A DNA stretch of 64,000 bases from an uncultured Prevotella sp. (lineage in GTDB: Bacteria; Bacteroidota; Bacteroidia; Bacteroidales; Bacteroidaceae). The position numbers were made by a program, and so were the translations under genes. The DNA lies in the NCBI GenBank assembly GCA_900316015.1, contig ONBG01000008.1, positions 1-64,000 of the forward strand, given 5' to 3'. Below the pieces are notes generated by a model. The model had not been told where the DNA came from. It searched no databases and was given only the letters and a program-made list of their open reading frames with translations. Each line of letters starts with the position of its first letter. Position 1 is the stretch's first letter. Below, in pieces: positions 26,538 through 34,587 of this stretch.

Positions 26538-27938
26538 TTATTGGAAAGGATGAGGCTCTCCGACACAACCAGTGGGTGCCTGGATACCTAACAACGCACA
26601 GACGATTGGTGCAACATCGGAGATGGATACGTGCTGGATGCTCCTTCCTTGTGGTATGCCCCTTCCCATCCAGAGTAATGGAATATGACTGTCGTAGGAA
26701 TAGGGCGCACCGTGGTTGATGCCGTCCTCATAGGAGTCTGCACTGCTCTCGTAGTATCCCGGCTTGAGGATGACTATCAGGTCGCCACTTCTTTGGGGAT
26801 GATAGCCTTGGATGACCTTTTTCTTCAGATAGTCGGGGAGGGTCGTTTCGTTGACATGCGAAAAGTCGATGACCCATGCCACGCCCTTTTCTTGTTGGAA
26901 ATGCCGGATGATTTCATCCTTGCGAGTAGAGTCGGAGAGGTAGATCCGGTTCTCGATGACATCTTTGACGCCCGGATATTGCTTGGCCTTGTCCTCGTCC
27001 CACACTCCTGCTGGGATGCCGTGTGCGTTCTGCTTCTTGTAGTTGATAGGTGCCGCATGGTCCGCGCTTAGGAAGACAATGTAGTTGCCCTTGCCCACTT
27101 TCTCGTCAAGGGCAGTCAACAGGCGTCCTAAATCGTGGTCAAGAGAGAGGTACACGCTATCGAGCTGTGCGGAGAAAGGACCGTATCTATGTCCGACATA
27201 ATCCGTCGAGGAGAAGCTAACGGTCAGCAAGTCGGTGATATCATCCTTTCCTAAGTTCTCCTTTCCTAAGGCTTCAATAGCCATATCTGCCACCAGCGTA
27301 TTGCCCATAGAGCTGCATCGGATGTCCTTGGTCTGATGATGGGTAGCATTAAATTTCTTCACCCATTCTGGGAGTGCGTTCTGATAATACGTACTGGATA
27401 TGAAAATGCCGTTCTTTGCGTCATACCAATAAGCGGCATCGGCGGCGTGACCGGCAGGTAGGATGGCTCCCCTGTCCTTGAGGGAGATGCCTATGACCTT
27501 GGATTGGTAGTTCGTGGCAATCTTCAGTTCATCCCCAATCGTGCTCACTTCTAAGTTCCGGGGTGACATTTGGCCAGCACTGTTGTGGCTGCCTATCCCT
27601 TGCACGGTCTTGTCCTCCGTGCAATAGGTCCGTTTCCCATCTACATAGAAGTTGTTCCCAGCTATGCCCGTCAGGGCAGGGATGGATCCCGTATAGAGGC
27701 AGGAGTGCCCACAGGCAGTGACAGTTGGCACATAACCGATCTGCGTATTGTCGAAACTGAAACCTTCCCGCTGAAGGCGGTTGAAGCCATCCGAGCCAAA
27801 CCTCTCCTTATAATATGGGAGATAATCCCAACGCATCTGGTCGACAACAATCCCCACCACCAGTTTAGGGCGTTGCTGTGCCCGTGTCCCAGCAACGAAA
27901 GATAACAAACTTAATACGATGATTCCTAACTTTTTCAT
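26538..27938 (-). CDS. PafA-type alkaline phosphatase, secreted
   Basis: A 466-residue secreted phosphatase of the alkaline phosphatase superfamily. Signal peptide MKKLGIIVLSLLSFVAGTRA; metal ligand Asp33 in GIVVDQMRWD; Thr nucleophile Thr74 in PTVTACGH; Asn in GIAGNNFY; and K-x-R (Lys154, Arg156) in SLKDRGAILPAG. The last pair is the phosphate-monoester-binding set of PafA, distinguishing it from phosphodiesterases. Further metal ligands are in FSSTDYVGHRYGP and LSADHAA. At 466 residues it is shorter than the roughly 540 of characterised PafA. First gene of a three-gene operon with the PlcP-like and glycosyltransferase genes, divergent from the TonB receptor; a Pho-box-like array lies between. 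Confidence 0.88.
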   Translation of the reverse strand: MKKLGIIVLSLLSFVAGTRAQQRPKLVVGIVVDQMRWDYLPYYKERFGSDGFNRLQREGFSFDNTQIGYVPTVTACGHSCLYTGSIPALTGIAGNNFYVDGKRTYCTEDKTVQGIGSHNSAGQMSPRNLEVSTIGDELKIATNYQSKVIGISLKDRGAILPAGHAADAAYWYDAKNGIFISSTYYQNALPEWVKKFNATHHQTKDIRCSSMGNTLVADMAIEALGKENLGKDDITDLLTVSFSSTDYVGHRYGPFSAQLDSVYLSLDHDLGRLLTALDEKVGKGNYIVFLSADHAAPINYKKQNAHGIPAGVWDEDKAKQYPGVKDVIENRIYLSDSTRKDEIIRHFQQEKGVAWVIDFSHVNETTLPDYLKKKVIQGYHPQRSGDLIVILKPGYYESSADSYEDGINHGAPYSYDSHIPLLWMGRGIPQGRSIQHVSISDVAPIVCALLGIQAPTGCVGEPHPFQ

Positions 27939-28006
27939 GCCCGCAAAAGAACGAAAGAGATGTTACAATGCCATTTCATGAAAATGACATCCTCTTGAAA
28001 ATCACT

Positions 28007-28046
28007 GTCTTACATCGTTGTAATCATTTTGTAAATCCATCTTAAC
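28007..28046 (+). promoter_or_regulatory. Pho-box-like 11-bp direct repeats between pafA and the TonB receptor
   Basis: Four 7-bp words separated by 4 bp: GTCTTAC, TTGTAAT, TTGTAAA, TCTTAAC, beginning at 28007, 28018, 28029 and 28040. The two central words are near identical. The 7+4 architecture is that of PhoB/PhoP-type operators, and the minus-strand word TTTACA resembles the Gram-positive version. It is 69-108 bp upstream of the PafA start and 86-125 bp upstream of the receptor start. A second, cleaner copy is at 33757-33785. Confidence 0.6.
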
Positions 28047-28131
28047 ACCTTCGTCTTCAGGTTGCAACGGCTTCCACATACTCGATCTCTACTTTTGCAG
28101 CTGTTTAAACAAGCATGCATAAAAGTACGGT

Positions 28132-30885
28132 ATGAAAAGATTTTTGTTATCAGTGGCGATTGGAATCGCTTGTACGCCACTGTTGAATGCCAAGTCGCTC
28201 AGTGGTGTCGTCAAGGACCACAAGACCGGCGAGCCTCTGATTGGGACGGTCGTCGCGGTAAAAGAACTGAAGGATGTCAGGACGACAACGGGATTAGATG
28301 GCACTTTTGAACTAAAGAACTTGCCCGAGACAGGCCAGTACACTCTCGTGATTACTTATGTAGCGTATAAGACCGTTGAGGAACGTGTCGACTTGTCCGC
28401 TTCTTCTCCCCTTACCATCAATATGGATGAGGATACCAAGGAGTTGGGCGAGGTTGTGGTCAAGGGCTTCCGGTCGAGGAACAACGACCGTAGTGCCATC
28501 GACTTGGAGAAAATGGCAGGCACCGTGACCAATGTTCTCAGCCAGCAGAGCATCCAACTCTCGCCCGATGTCAATGTGGCAGGAGTGCTAACGCGTGTCT
28601 CTGGTGTCACCATGGAGCGTGATGCATCAGGTCAGGCTTCGTACGCCATCCTTCGCGGTATGGACAAACGGTATAACTATACCTTGGTGAACGGGGTGAA
28701 AATACCGAGTCCAGATGACAAGAACCGGTATATTCCACTGAATATCTTCCCCTCAGACCTGATGGACCGGTTGGTGGTAACCAAGTCCCTTACAGCCGAC
28801 ATGGAAGGGGATGCAGCCGGAGGTGTGGTGGACATGGTGATGAGAGATGCCCCCTCCCATTTTCAGTTGCAAGCGAACGGTGCCATAGGCTACAGTGACT
28901 ATTTTTGGAAAGGCAACCGCGACTATCTGACATCCGATCGCGGAGATGTCACAAATAAAGCTCCTTACGAGGCTTTCGGTCCCGATTACAAGGCATCCGC
29001 CTCAGACTTCAAGGATGGAGCGACGCGGATCAGTAGCCATTCTATGCCTGCTCCCAACTTCATCGGGGGCTTCTCCGTGGGCAACAGATTCTGGAACAAG
29101 CAGTTGGGCGTGATCCTTGCAGGCAGTATTCAGAACACTTTCCGCGGGACGGAGCGTACGTACAACTCGGTGAAGATGGCATCGGGCGAGCAGGCTATGT
29201 ACATCTACCAGCTTCAGCACCGCTATTATTCCATCCATGACCTGAACGGGGGGTTGCATGCCAAGTTTGACTTGTCCTTGGACAAACATAAGTTGGAATG
29301 GTACAACATGCTTATTGGTTCCCGTTCCAACAGTATCAGGTATAACAACTCAATTAATACGGAATACATCTCTGATACGGAATATACCCAAGATGATGAG
29401 ACTCGTTCGATGTCGCAGGCACAGTCGATCTTCGCAACCCAGTTGAAGGGCACCCACCATCTGACAGATGACCTGACCATAGACTGGTCGGGCATCTATT
29501 CGAAGGCAACGGAAAAAGACCCCGACCGTGTCTATCTGACCCTCACGAATACGGTCGCCACCGACGGGACTATAGAGAAAACGCTTCCCAAGAGCATGGA
29601 ACGCCGGTTCCAACATAATGATGACAAGGATCTGGCAGGATATATCAACCTAAGCTACGACACGCATTTCAGCACGACCACGGATGCCCTGTGGAAGGCA
29701 GGCGGTCAGTATCGTCGGAAAGATCGCTCCAACCGCTTTTATTCCTATCAGTTTAACCCTTCGGATATCTCACAACGCCTCTCAGGCAATGGGTTCGACC
29801 AATTTGGGGACATCAACTGGACCTGTCGTACACCGTACTCGCAGGCATCCCAACTCAACTATGACTCCAAGGAATTTATCGGGGGCGTCTATGCCATGGT
29901 AACCTTGCGAAGCCCTTTGGGTGAGCTATACGCCGGCATGCGAGGTGAGCATACTAACCAACGCTATACGATGCTGCAGGAATTTCGCACGATGGGATCG
30001 TTCGGAGAGCAAAGTTACTGGGACTGGATGCCGTCCGCCTACCTGAAATGGACGCCGACTCCCAAGATGAACGTGCGCCTGTCTTATTATCGGAGCATTA
30101 ACCGCCCAGGATTCTATGAGATCGTTCCTTATCAGATCATGGGCGAGGAATACATGGAGATTGGCAATCCTGATCTGAAAATGGCGCGCATTGACAATGT
30201 CGACCTACGCTGGGAGTGGTTCCCTTCACCCACGGAACAGGTGATGGCAGGCGTTTTCTATAAGTACCTCCGGGACCCTATTGAGCAGGTGTTTGTCTCT
30301 GCCAGTGGGAAGATCGGCAGTGGAGCTGATGCCTACTATATGCCAGATAACCTCGGAAACGCGAAGAACATGGGCTTCGAGGTGGATGTCATTAAGTATA
30401 TCCGTCACTTCGGCGTGAAGGCAAACTACACTTATACCCATTCTTCCATTACGACAACCAAGTTGCAATACCAGAAGTGGAGCGCGGAATATGAAAAGAA
30501 TGTCACGCAGAAGCGTCCGTTGGTCAACCAAGCACCTCATACCGCCAATGTCTCCTTGCTCTATAAAGATACGGAAAACGGTTGGAACGCACAGTTGTCA
30601 GCCTCCTATACCGGTAAGAAACTGGCATTGGTATCTCCCTACAAGGATGCCGACCAGTGGGACAAGGACATGTTCTCGCTTGACTTGAGCGGAGAGAAGA
30701 AGTTCCATAACGGGATCAGCATCTTCCTCAAGGCCAACAACTTGATTAATGCCAAGCGCGAGCGGTATCTAAAAACGGTCAACGAGAGTAATCTACAGTA
30801 TGATGGGCAGAAAAGCGACCGCACCATCATCGGCACTTATCAATATGGTCGCACCTTCCTGTTAGGGATCAGGTACACATTATAA
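28132..30885 (+). CDS. TonB-dependent receptor with N-terminal CarboxypepD_reg domain
   Basis: A 917-residue outer-membrane receptor. Signal peptide to about residue 20 (LLNAK), carboxypeptidase-like regulatory domain (LSGVVKDHKTGEPLIGTVVA, about 23-108), plug domain (AGVLTRVSGVTMER; YAILRGMDKRYNYTLVNGVK), and a beta-barrel to the terminal aromatic residue region (TFLLGIRYTL). The plug resembles the large Xanthomonas/Caulobacter-type receptors rather than SusC. The next gene is a beta-helix lipoprotein, not SusD. A TACTTTTG box at 28090-28097 may be its -7 element. With the Pho-box-like array upstream and PafA divergent, an organophosphate or phosphate ligand is my best guess; not proven. Confidence 0.9.
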   Translation: MKRFLLSVAIGIACTPLLNAKSLSGVVKDHKTGEPLIGTVVAVKELKDVRTTTGLDGTFELKNLPETGQYTLVITYVAYKTVEERVDLSASSPLTINMDEDTKELGEVVVKGFRSRNNDRSAIDLEKMAGTVTNVLSQQSIQLSPDVNVAGVLTRVSGVTMERDASGQASYAILRGMDKRYNYTLVNGVKIPSPDDKNRYIPLNIFPSDLMDRLVVTKSLTADMEGDAAGGVVDMVMRDAPSHFQLQANGAIGYSDYFWKGNRDYLTSDRGDVTNKAPYEAFGPDYKASASDFKDGATRISSHSMPAPNFIGGFSVGNRFWNKQLGVILAGSIQNTFRGTERTYNSVKMASGEQAMYIYQLQHRYYSIHDLNGGLHAKFDLSLDKHKLEWYNMLIGSRSNSIRYNNSINTEYISDTEYTQDDETRSMSQAQSIFATQLKGTHHLTDDLTIDWSGIYSKATEKDPDRVYLTLTNTVATDGTIEKTLPKSMERRFQHNDDKDLAGYINLSYDTHFSTTTDALWKAGGQYRRKDRSNRFYSYQFNPSDISQRLSGNGFDQFGDINWTCRTPYSQASQLNYDSKEFIGGVYAMVTLRSPLGELYAGMRGEHTNQRYTMLQEFRTMGSFGEQSYWDWMPSAYLKWTPTPKMNVRLSYYRSINRPGFYEIVPYQIMGEEYMEIGNPDLKMARIDNVDLRWEWFPSPTEQVMAGVFYKYLRDPIEQVFVSASGKIGSGADAYYMPDNLGNAKNMGFEVDVIKYIRHFGVKANYTYTHSSITTTKLQYQKWSAEYEKNVTQKRPLVNQAPHTANVSLLYKDTENGWNAQLSASYTGKKLALVSPYKDADQWDKDMFSLDLSGEKKFHNGISIFLKANNLINAKRERYLKTVNESNLQYDGQKSDRTIIGTYQYGRTFLLGIRYTL

Positions 30886-30906
30886 AATCAAGAATCAAGT
30901 CAGAAT

Positions 30907-32289
30907 ATGAAAACAAATATTTTCGCAATCCTGCTCGTCGTGATGGCAGGAACCCTCCTCACTACTTCCTGTGAGAATGATAATATCAATCCTTATGACT
31001 ATGTCAATCAGTCGAATGACGAGAATGGGGGCTCAGAAGATGTGCTTACCACCCGCTTGGCACAATATCCCAAGAACTCCATCGTATGGACTCACGACAC
31101 GACGCTGACTGGAAGTGTCGAGATACCAGAGGGAACGTCCCTCTATATCGAGCAGGGCGTAACGGTAACCTGTAAGTCGGACGTGCAGGTACCGATCGAG
31201 TTAGTCGTCTTAGGTAATCTCTATTGCATGGGTACGGCAGAGGAGCCGGTGACCTTCACCTCCGGCAGGAAGCAGCCGGCTGACTGGGGTGGCATCATCT
31301 GTGGATACAATGCAGGTGAGGTAGTGCTCTCGCATGTGGACATTGCCTATGCCGGGGCTACTCCTACGGAGTCATCCTATTCTTATCAGAACCGGCTCTT
31401 CAAGACAACGATCGACGGTGGCGTGCCCGCATTCCACTTCTGTAATGTCAAAGGGCGATTTGTGATTGCCGACTGTTACTTCCATGACAATTACAATGAC
31501 CAGACTTATTTTACTGGAGGTAATGGAGTGATCTGCCATAATATCTTTGCCGACAGCGGGAATGCGGCAGATGGCGGCGAAGCCATCAATGTCAAGTCGG
31601 GTTGTAAATTAGATGTCGCCTACAACCTCATCTATAATGCCTGCACCAATGCCTTGAAACTGTCGAATGCGGGGAACAACGACTCGATCCCTCTGACCGA
31701 GATGACCGTTTATAACAATACGATTGTCAACTGTGGATGGCGTCGTTCGAAGAATAAGAAGGGAGGAAGCATCTGGGTTGAGAAAGCAGCAAAGCCCGTA
31801 CTTGTCAACAACCTCATCTATGATTGCCGCTTTGGCTTGAAGCAGCCCAAGAAAGATGGGGCTGACATGGAAAGCAGTGTGCTCACACCGAACTATTATT
31901 ATGCTTCCACGGAAACAGGTGTGAAACAGATGGCAAACGGTGCCAGCTTGGGCATTTGGCTCGACACAGACTTCCATAGTTCCGTTGCTGGCGAAGGAGA
32001 CCCGCTCTTCAATCACTTCACCCAAAGCCCATCCATGAACATCAACTGCGAGGTGGATGACGCTTCGAAGGGAGCACCCCTTGCCTTTGATCCCTCCTGG
32101 GATTTCCACTTGGCATCAAACTCCCCGGCACTGACGGGCGGAAAGACGAATGTCACCCGCTTGTTTCCATCCGGATTGGCGTTCTTCGGCATGAAAAAGG
32201 TAATCTTCTTGAACACAACCAACGATCAGGACTATTACTTCTCCTGTCCTGCCGCCGCTTCCTATTTCGGAGCCTACGCTCTCCAATAA
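30907..32289 (+). CDS. Right-handed beta-helix surface lipoprotein
   Basis: A 460-residue lipoprotein (Cys near residue 22 in TTSCEND), followed by an acidic linker. The body is a parallel beta-helix: VEIPEGTSLYIEQGVTVTCK is the N-terminal cap, and repeated NN/N-x-I turns follow (YNLIYNACTNALKLSN; VYNNTIVNCGWRRS; VNNLIYDCRFGLK). The C-terminal part has CGxPxxxxPAxxxG-like DFHLASNSPALTGG. Beta-helix domains are common in polysaccharide lyases and in surface binding proteins; no lyase catalytic residues can be assigned. It lies 21 bp after the receptor and probably forms its surface ligand-capture lid. A terminator follows at 32317. Confidence 0.8.
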   Translation: MKTNIFAILLVVMAGTLLTTSCENDNINPYDYVNQSNDENGGSEDVLTTRLAQYPKNSIVWTHDTTLTGSVEIPEGTSLYIEQGVTVTCKSDVQVPIELVVLGNLYCMGTAEEPVTFTSGRKQPADWGGIICGYNAGEVVLSHVDIAYAGATPTESSYSYQNRLFKTTIDGGVPAFHFCNVKGRFVIADCYFHDNYNDQTYFTGGNGVICHNIFADSGNAADGGEAINVKSGCKLDVAYNLIYNACTNALKLSNAGNNDSIPLTEMTVYNNTIVNCGWRRSKNKKGGSIWVEKAAKPVLVNNLIYDCRFGLKQPKKDGADMESSVLTPNYYYASTETGVKQMANGASLGIWLDTDFHSSVAGEGDPLFNHFTQSPSMNINCEVDDASKGAPLAFDPSWDFHLASNSPALTGGKTNVTRLFPSGLAFFGMKKVIFLNTTNDQDYYFSCPAAASYFGAYALQ

Positions 32290-32316
32290 TAAATCTTTTT
32301 ATACCAATTCATGAGT

Positions 32317-32353
32317 AGAGGGTGCATCAAAATTCTGGTGCATCCTCTTTTTC
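32317..32353 (+). terminator. Intrinsic terminator of the receptor/beta-helix operon
   Basis: A 13-bp stem, AGAGGGTGCATCA (32317-32329) with TGGTGCATCCTCT (32336-32348), two wobble pairs, then TTTTT. An inverted near-copy serves the opposite strand at 32534-32563. Confidence 0.85.
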
Positions 32354-32355
32354 AT

Positions 32356-32469
32356 GTCAACCTCGTGTCAACCTTTGACAACCTAAAAACAGGTTGCAAG
32401 CCCGATAAACACTGGGTTTTGACAACCTGTCAACCTTTTCACAAAAAAATCACTGTAGAATATAAAATT
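32356..32469 (-). repeat. Dispersed intergenic repeat, copy 2
   Basis: Inverted copy of the block at 10316-10431, with the GGTTGACA words, the TTATCGGGCTTGCAACCTG core and a degenerate ATTTTATAT end. It is framed by two convergent terminators of almost identical sequence (32317-32353 and 32534-32563). No gene is predicted in it. Confidence 0.75.
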
Positions 32470-32533
32470 GTTTAGGGAAAGAACCCCCATGGAAGACCTT
32501 CGGTCAGTGCATTGCGATTCAATCATTGGAAAA

Positions 32534-32563
32534 GAGAATGCATCAGAATTTTGATGCACCCTC
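32534..32563 (-). terminator. Intrinsic terminator of the secreted phosphoesterase gene
   Basis: Read on the minus strand, GAGGGTGCATCA pairs with TGATGCATTCTC (12 bp with two G-U pairs), followed by TTTT. On the plus strand the same stem has two mismatches, so it favours reverse-strand transcription. Confidence 0.75.
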
Positions 32564-32575
32564 TTCTTTTTTTGT

Positions 32576-33541
32576 TTATTTCCTTTTGGACAAGGTGTAT
32601 AAGACCTTTCCCTCCTTGTTGATTGCATAGATATTCAGCACGTCCTTTTTGACAGAGATGACAGAGAATCCCGAGGAAGGATCACACCATACTGTCCCTT
32701 GAGTGGGCTTGACGGGACGGGAAAGGGCAGCGGCACTGTTCACCCAATAGTCAATCTGATCCTTAGGCATCTTGATATACTGGAAATTATGGATGTGTCC
32801 ACAACCGTATACTGCCACATTCCGATAACGTTTCAATACGGGAAGCAAGTATTTCTGCATGTCCAGGCGCTCGTTTGCCTTTTTCCCGGTTTCCGCATAG
32901 ATCGGGTGGTGACCTACGCAAATCACCCAATCCTCCTTCGCGTCCTTCAATACGCTGTCCAACCAGTTCAGCTCAGCCTCCCTGTCCTGTTGGTGAGCGT
33001 CGGGATACATCAGGGAATCGGCGCGATAAGAATCGATGAGAGGCGTGGTGTCGAGGAACACAATCCTCAGGGAGCAACCGTCTTCGTTGAACACCTTCGT
33101 ATAATACCTTGCCGGCATCATCCACCGGCGGCTGACCTGGGCATAGTCTAAGACAGCTTGCGTGTTGCCACGGTATTCATGGTTTCCCAATACGGGATAC
33201 CAAGGCAGCATCAGTTCTGGATGGGAATAAATGAGCTCGTAGTTGGTCATCCATAAGGGATCTCGAGTCGACTGCACCCCATAGAAATGATGCACGTCAC
33301 CTACGGCGATGATGCACTCAGGTCCAATGGCATCAGCCATGTCCCCCATGAGCTCGGCAATAGGCTTTTGGTCGTAATAGCCATTCCTCCCCATGTCATT
33401 GCACCAGAAGATATTAATATTTCCCTTGAGCTTTTCCCAAGCCTCTACATCTTGTGCATGAAGCCCTGGGATCACCATCACGCTTAAGAGCAGTAACACA
33501 ACTGCTGCCACGATTTTCCTTACTTGATTCATTTTCTTCAT
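32576..33541 (-). CDS. Secreted metallophosphoesterase (calcineurin-like / acid phosphatase type)
   Basis: A 321-residue exported phosphoesterase. The signal peptide (residues 1 to about 28, ending LHAQ) is followed by a calcineurin-like domain: NIFWCNDMGRNG, VGDVHHFYG, VLGNHEYRG, VGHHPIYAETG and CGHIHNFQYI supply the five metal-binding blocks. WYPVLGNHEY and the overall length are as in purple acid phosphatase-like proteins. The ATG at 33541 is used because it opens the signal peptide (an ATG at 33532 is also possible); the frame is open further upstream. A Pho-box-like array lies 216-244 bp upstream, suggesting induction by phosphate shortage. Confidence 0.85.
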   Translation of the reverse strand: MKKMNQVRKIVAAVVLLLLSVMVIPGLHAQDVEAWEKLKGNINIFWCNDMGRNGYYDQKPIAELMGDMADAIGPECIIAVGDVHHFYGVQSTRDPLWMTNYELIYSHPELMLPWYPVLGNHEYRGNTQAVLDYAQVSRRWMMPARYYTKVFNEDGCSLRIVFLDTTPLIDSYRADSLMYPDAHQQDREAELNWLDSVLKDAKEDWVICVGHHPIYAETGKKANERLDMQKYLLPVLKRYRNVAVYGCGHIHNFQYIKMPKDQIDYWVNSAAALSRPVKPTQGTVWCDPSSGFSVISVKKDVLNIYAINKEGKVLYTLSKRK

Positions 33542-33756
33542 TATTTGAATTACTTGATTGTATGGTAAACCTATTCTCTCTTTAGCAATTTGCCTTTTAT
33601 AGAGATATACATAATTGACAAAATTAGGTGATGTATATTTCATTTGTGCTACAATCTAATCAAAAAACAAATAAAATCATCGTTGAGAAAGATCCCGTTG
33701 TCATTCGCCTTCCGTAGTGTATGTATCCTTCTTCCTGTTTATCTCCATAGGAATGG

Positions 33757-33785
33757 CTGTAAAAGCATTGTAAAAAGGTCGTAAA
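33757..33785 (+). promoter_or_regulatory. Pho-box-like 11-bp direct repeats upstream of the secreted phosphoesterase
   Basis: Three nearly perfect words, CTGTAAA (33757), TTGTAAA (33768) and TCGTAAA (33779), each 7 bp and separated by 4 bp. A fourth diverged word follows at 33790. Same word and spacing as the array at 28007-28046. It lies in the 468-bp gap between the phosphoesterase and the terminator of the next lipoprotein gene. The only gene it can plausibly serve is the reverse-strand phosphoesterase. Confidence 0.65.
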
Positions 33786-33940
33786 GGATTCATGATAGAG
33801 TAGCATACGGTAACAAGGCCATTTTATATGCACTATTGACCTTTTAGCTGAAGTTAGGTACTAATGACAACTGGTTGAGTGGATGGACGGAATTTGATCC
33901 GGAAAATGCTTCATACTAAGTACTGTTAACAAGAAGGAGA

Positions 33941-33970
33941 GGGGGCGCATCCGTTGAAAGGTGCGTCCCC
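33941..33970 (-). terminator. Hairpin downstream of the 34.0-34.5 kb lipoprotein
   Basis: GGGGGCGCATC (33941-33951) pairs with GGTGCGTCCCC (33960-33970) over 11 bp with two wobbles. On the minus strand it is followed by a pyrimidine-rich tract (CTCTCCTTCTTG), 40 bp after the lipoprotein stop. Confidence 0.65.
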
Positions 33971-34009
33971 GTTGCTTTCTATGAAAAATCAAAAGGCTCG
34001 GTCAGCCAA

Positions 34010-34528
34010 TTACTTTATCCAACTGCTCGCATACGCCGTGTGGGTTTGCGTATCGGTTCCCGTGATGATAATCCAATTTCCAGATGATTTCTCAGGAGCA
34101 CATTGAATGAGGTAGACTCCTTTTGGCTTTCCTTCCTGGTTATACTGTAATGTGAAAGTATATCTTTCAAAAGTGATCTTTTTGATGAGATCTCCATCAT
34201 ATTCTACTTGAGCATAGGAATTCCCCCGTTCATCTTTGATTGTGGTTGGATGGTCGACAACCATATTACCAGAGCTAAAGGTTTTGTTCACTTTGCCATT
34301 GTAGAATACTTCAAAGGATGTAATCGTAAATCCCTGATGCCCCTTCATGTAGAGACTGTCGTTGCCACCTTCTTTCGTGAACTTAAACTCCTTCTTGTTG
34401 AATAAAGAATCCGGGGTTATGCATTGTTCAGGACTATAAGGACCAATGTCATCCAATTTGCTCTCACAAGAGAGCATTGACATCGCCGTTGATACGACAA
34501 GTGTGAGTAGAAATAACAATTTATGCAT
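34010..34528 (-). CDS. Lipoprotein of unknown function
   Basis: A 172-residue lipoprotein. The signal peptide from the ATG at 34528 (MHKLLFLLTLVVSTAMSM) ends in the lipobox LSC, and the mature protein starts CESKLDD. A strand-rich domain follows: EFKFTKEGGNDSLYMKGHQG is BACON-like in flavour, and ITFERYTFTLQYNQEGKPKG and GNWIIITGTDTQTHTAYAS come later. I do not recognise the family. An ATG ten codons upstream (34558) lies inside the promoter, so the shorter form is right. Single-gene unit with promoter and terminator. AT-rich relative to its neighbours. Confidence 0.75.
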   Translation of the reverse strand: MHKLLFLLTLVVSTAMSMLSCESKLDDIGPYSPEQCITPDSLFNKKEFKFTKEGGNDSLYMKGHQGFTITSFEVFYNGKVNKTFSSGNMVVDHPTTIKDERGNSYAQVEYDGDLIKKITFERYTFTLQYNQEGKPKGVYLIQCAPEKSSGNWIIITGTDTQTHTAYASSWIK

Positions 34529-34555
34529 AAATTTTGATTTAATTGATTTTTCTTG

Positions 34556-34587
34556 CAAAGATATACGTAATTTATGAAATAACCAAA
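34556..34587 (-). promoter_or_regulatory. Promoter of the 34.0-34.5 kb lipoprotein
   Basis: Minus strand TTTG (34584-34587), 20 bp, TATCTTTG (34556-34563). Perfect consensus; it fixes the start codon at 34528. Confidence 0.8.

Noticed and set aside
32317..32563. Complete transposable element (MITE)
   Set aside because: Inverted ends are terminator hairpins, no target-site duplication was seen, and the second repeat copy lacks the ends.
32383..32628. 81-codon minus-strand frame in the terminator/repeat region
   Set aside because: Runs through two hairpins and into the phosphoesterase gene; no coding features.
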